From: Chitinophaga flava
GTDB taxonomy: Bacteria; Bacteroidota; Bacteroidia; Chitinophagales; Chitinophagaceae
Length of the DNA: 64,000 bases
Direction: 5' to 3'
NCBI RefSeq assembly: GCF_003308995.1
Contig: NZ_QFFJ01000002.1
Location: 1-64,000 of the forward strand
The translations under genes were made by a program, and so were the position numbers. Of this stretch, positions 61,408 to 64,000 are shown in pieces (within the stretch, counting starts at the first letter, position 1; each line of letters starts with the position of its first letter). Under the pieces are notes generated by a model, which was given only the letters and a program-made list of their open reading frames with translations, did not search any database and was not told where the DNA came from.

Positions 61408-64000
61408 ATGGAATACAGACAGATGTATGAAGAACCCGGTATCTTCGAAACCGGTGAAATAAAAGATGCAAAAGACTGTTCACATCCCAAAGTCCGTTTC
61501 AACCTTCAGCGCAAGCGGTTGAAAACGATGCCCAAAGGATTTGAAGCGGCAGCACATATACCACATGTGCAGTTTGACCTCAGCTACAATTCAGGGCTGG
61601 ACCATGCAACAGTCATCACTGAGCTGTCAGCATTGCCCCACCTGAAAGGACTGGGCATGACCAAAACTGAAATGGAAGTGCTGCCAGACAGTATCGGTAC
61701 CTTACAGGAGCTGGAAGCGCTGGAAGTGACAGGTAACAAGCTGAAGGCCTTGCCCGATAGTATCGGGCAGCTGAAAAATCTGCGTATACTCAACCTGCGT
61801 ACCAATCGCTTTACCACCTTTCCCAAAAACCTGGTGGGCCTGCATCAGCTGGAACAGCTGAGTTTCCGCTTTAATGAAATCAAAACACTGCCCAAAGATC
61901 TCTCTGAATTTCCGCGGCTGCAGATACTGGACCTTTCTTCCAACGGTATTACAGCATTACCGCCGGCAATAAAAGATCTGACACAACTGAAAGAGCTGCA
62001 TATAAAATACAATAAGCTCACCAGTCTGCCGGAGGAACTGGGCTCTCTGCAAGAGCTGGAAGTGGTAGCCCTCAACGGTAATGAAAAGCTGGATGTGGAC
62101 CAGGCTATCCGTGTACTGGCCAACTGTAAAAAACTGAGGAAGCTGCGGCTCAAGGGCATGGCCATGAAAACATTACCGGATTCCATCACGTTATTGGAAA
62201 ATCTGGAATCCATCGACCTGGAATCCAACGGGATCAAAGAGCTGCCACCTGTGCTGGGGCAGTTAAAGAAGCTGAAGGAAATCATCGGGTTCGGAGAGCT
62301 GCCGGCGCCGTTCTATATCGATATGATCAAAGACAGGGCGGATATCACCACCTTCAGCTCCTACCGTATACAGCCCTATATGCATAACGGGCTGGCGTCC
62401 CTGCCCGAAAATGTGGAATCATTATGCCATATTACTTCCATGGAGTTGAGTGAGCTGCAGGCTTTGCCAGCTTCATTGAGCCGCTTGAGCGGACTGACAT
62501 CCCTTTCGTTTCACGAGTGTGATTTCTCTTCACTACCGGATTTATCAGGTCTTACAGCACTGGAGAATCTCTCTTTTTCAGATACTACACTGACGGTATT
62601 CCCCGAATTTATATACCATCTGCCGGCACTGAAGAGCCTTACACTGGGCGGCTGTACCATGAGTCCTGATTTCGCCAGGCTGGCGCAACTGCCGCAGCTG
62701 GAGGAACTGCAGATCAACGATATCACGGAGACGGACCTACGTCTTTTGCAGCAGGCTCCTTGTCTCAACTGGGTGCAACTCGCCCGGGATGTTACCGTTC
62801 TGCCGGAGGCGTTCTTTGAGCTGCCTGGGGTGCATACCTTTAGTTTTAATAACTATCCCCAAATAGACCCCGACAGCATTCTGTCCCGCCTGCAACGTAT
62901 GCCCGGTCTTCAGTGGCTGATTTTCAACGATGACAATTATCTTCCTTTTGAATGGTATATCAGTCGTTTAAAAGAGCTGCCTTTATTGAAAAGGGCCCTT
63001 ATCTACGTAGATAGCGCGGTACTTCCTGTCAGTCTGCTGGAGTTGCCACATCTGGAGAGGTTAAAGATCAACTTTAGCACTAAATGCGTGGGCATTTGGT
63101 CACGTGAAGCAGGAAAAGAGCTGGAGGTACCGCTGGCGCTGGCCAATACCCGGGATGGGCAGATCAGATTACAGAATGTTCCTGCGGCAGCACCCTTCAG
63201 AACAGCCTTCGAACAACTGGCTACCCTGGGCCTGACAGATCCGGGGCGGCGGGAAATCGCATTCGGCCTGCTGGCACACCACTATGTTGCACTAAAAAAA
63301 CTGCTGCCATATCCTTTTGATGCTGCCGGAAACATACCGGGAGCCAGGGTGTTTATCACGGGGACGCCTACACTGAGTGTAAAAAAAGACCTGGCGACCA
63401 TGCTGGCCAACAGGGGAGCGACCATTGTAAAGGAGGTGAAAGATGCCACCCATATTTTCCTGGGGCAGAATATCAATCCTGCGACTATAGGAGATATTTT
63501 CAGGGAAGACCACCAGTATATTTTGGAAGACCACCTGAAAGCTCAGGAGATAAAGGATGATACGCCTTTTCTGATGATGGAGGAAAACAGCGAACTGACC
63601 ACGCAGATAACGAGATTGCTGAAACAGCAGGAAACAGATAATATCTCGCTGGTACTGGAAATGATTACTGGCGGAGGAGCCGGCAAAGTGTTGCTGAGCT
63701 ACCTGGCGGCCATCCATCTTTTCCATAAGGATGCTGATATCAGAAAAAAGTCGAGGACATTGTTCCGGAAATATGCTTCCGCCACCTTACAGCATCATAT
63801 TAAATCCAGCTGGAAAGACAAATACAAAGACAGGTCAGAAGATGAATGCCGCCCTTTGTATATTCACCCTGAACTGGATGTATGTGCTTTCTTGCTGGCT
63901 TTTCATATGGTGAGAATACATGAGCCGGGAAATCCCCGTCGTCCTGCCGGTCTGGTATTACGGGATGTACCGTCTGCCGCGATCAGCGAAATAATGGCCG
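61408..64000 (+). CDS. Leucine-rich-repeat / BRCT-like protein (second copy, partial)
   Basis: Open from the ATG at 61408 to the window end, at least 864 residues. It parallels the first copy: the same N-terminal block (RFNLQRKRLKTMPKGFEAAA, then HVQFDLSYN), more regular leucine-rich repeats at ~60-300 (for example ALEVTGNKLKALPDSIGQLK and LDLSSNGITALPPAIKDLTQ), the shared PAPFYIDMIKDRADITTFS segment, and a BRCT-like domain near 643-720 (ARVFITGTPTLSVKKDLATM, LANRGATIVKEVKDATHIFL). The helical tail LFRKYASATLQHHIKSSW is also conserved. The 3' end lies outside the window. Confidence 0.85.
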   Translation, partial: MEYRQMYEEPGIFETGEIKDAKDCSHPKVRFNLQRKRLKTMPKGFEAAAHIPHVQFDLSYNSGLDHATVITELSALPHLKGLGMTKTEMEVLPDSIGTLQELEALEVTGNKLKALPDSIGQLKNLRILNLRTNRFTTFPKNLVGLHQLEQLSFRFNEIKTLPKDLSEFPRLQILDLSSNGITALPPAIKDLTQLKELHIKYNKLTSLPEELGSLQELEVVALNGNEKLDVDQAIRVLANCKKLRKLRLKGMAMKTLPDSITLLENLESIDLESNGIKELPPVLGQLKKLKEIIGFGELPAPFYIDMIKDRADITTFSSYRIQPYMHNGLASLPENVESLCHITSMELSELQALPASLSRLSGLTSLSFHECDFSSLPDLSGLTALENLSFSDTTLTVFPEFIYHLPALKSLTLGGCTMSPDFARLAQLPQLEELQINDITETDLRLLQQAPCLNWVQLARDVTVLPEAFFELPGVHTFSFNNYPQIDPDSILSRLQRMPGLQWLIFNDDNYLPFEWYISRLKELPLLKRALIYVDSAVLPVSLLELPHLERLKINFSTKCVGIWSREAGKELEVPLALANTRDGQIRLQNVPAAAPFRTAFEQLATLGLTDPGRREIAFGLLAHHYVALKKLLPYPFDAAGNIPGARVFITGTPTLSVKKDLATMLANRGATIVKEVKDATHIFLGQNINPATIGDIFREDHQYILEDHLKAQEIKDDTPFLMMEENSELTTQITRLLKQQETDNISLVLEMITGGGAGKVLLSYLAAIHLFHKDADIRKKSRTLFRKYASATLQHHIKSSWKDKYKDRSEDECRPLYIHPELDVCAFLLAFHMVRIHEPGNPRRPAGLVLRDVPSAAISEIMA

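Overview
The window looks like chromosomal DNA of a Bacteroidota bacterium, most likely a Chitinophaga-type member of the Chitinophagaceae. The evidence is three SusC/SusD-type outer-membrane pairs, an ExbB-ExbD-ExbD-TonB operon, an ECF sigma/FecR/STN-receptor cascade, a secreted protein with a type IX secretion sorting domain, HMA-AraC fusion regulators, and many promoters with the Bacteroidota TAnnTTTG -7 element (in the best cases TTG-N17 to N20-TAnnTTTG). Genus is inferred from style, not from a marker search.

Layout. 1-115: 3' end of a 5S rRNA gene and its terminator. 0.6-5.2 kb (minus): a barrel-like lipoprotein, a LacI-family regulator, and a secreted zincin metalloprotease. 5.8-9.1 kb (plus): exbB-exbD-exbD-tonB, which energises the TonB-dependent receptors. 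9.2-10.5 kb: mnmE. 10.5-12.5 kb: a decayed mobile island starting at the mnmE 3' end, with a frameshifted excisionase-like gene, a thioredoxin whose active site reads SPPC, a multi-frame pseudogene, a small regulator, and repeats. 12.5-15.7 kb: a small secreted protein and a YncE-propeller/phosphoesterase.

15.9-18.6 kb is a probable metal or stress-response patch. It holds two tandem AraC-type regulators (one with an N-terminal HMA-like CxxC domain), a 62-aa membrane peptide, a third AraC regulator, and divergently a 37-aa peptide with nine cysteines that looks like a metallothionein. 18.75-26.8 kb: an outer-membrane beta-barrel receptor and a SusC/SusD pair with a long leader. 26.9-28.6 kb: a T9SS cargo protein. 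28.9-36.6 kb (minus): an ECF sigma, FecR, STN-SusC, SusD, phosphodiesterase locus. 36.7-41.7 kb: a single 1668-aa WGR/SUKH-like/TPR protein. 41.8-43.5 kb: a second ECF sigma with an RskA-like anti-sigma. 44.6-52.0 kb: a paralogue of the first metalloprotease followed by SusC and SusD, plausibly a peptide-scavenging operon.

52-58.3 kb: single-gene regulators and enzymes (AraC, an atypical SDR, metallophosphoesterase, Crp/Fnr with DoxX-like and DUF4188-like partners, DUF4262, EEP hydrolase, Pr6Pr-like membrane protein). 58.4-64.0 kb: two tandem paralogues combining leucine-rich repeats, a BRCT-like domain and a helical tail; the second runs off the window end.

The most unusual items are the cysteine-rich peptide with its regulator neighbourhood, the LRR-BRCT tandem, the giant WGR/SUKH/TPR protein, and the decayed island at mnmE. 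No CRISPR array, complete insertion sequence, tRNA or complete prophage was seen. Family names come from recognition of motifs by eye; no database search was run.
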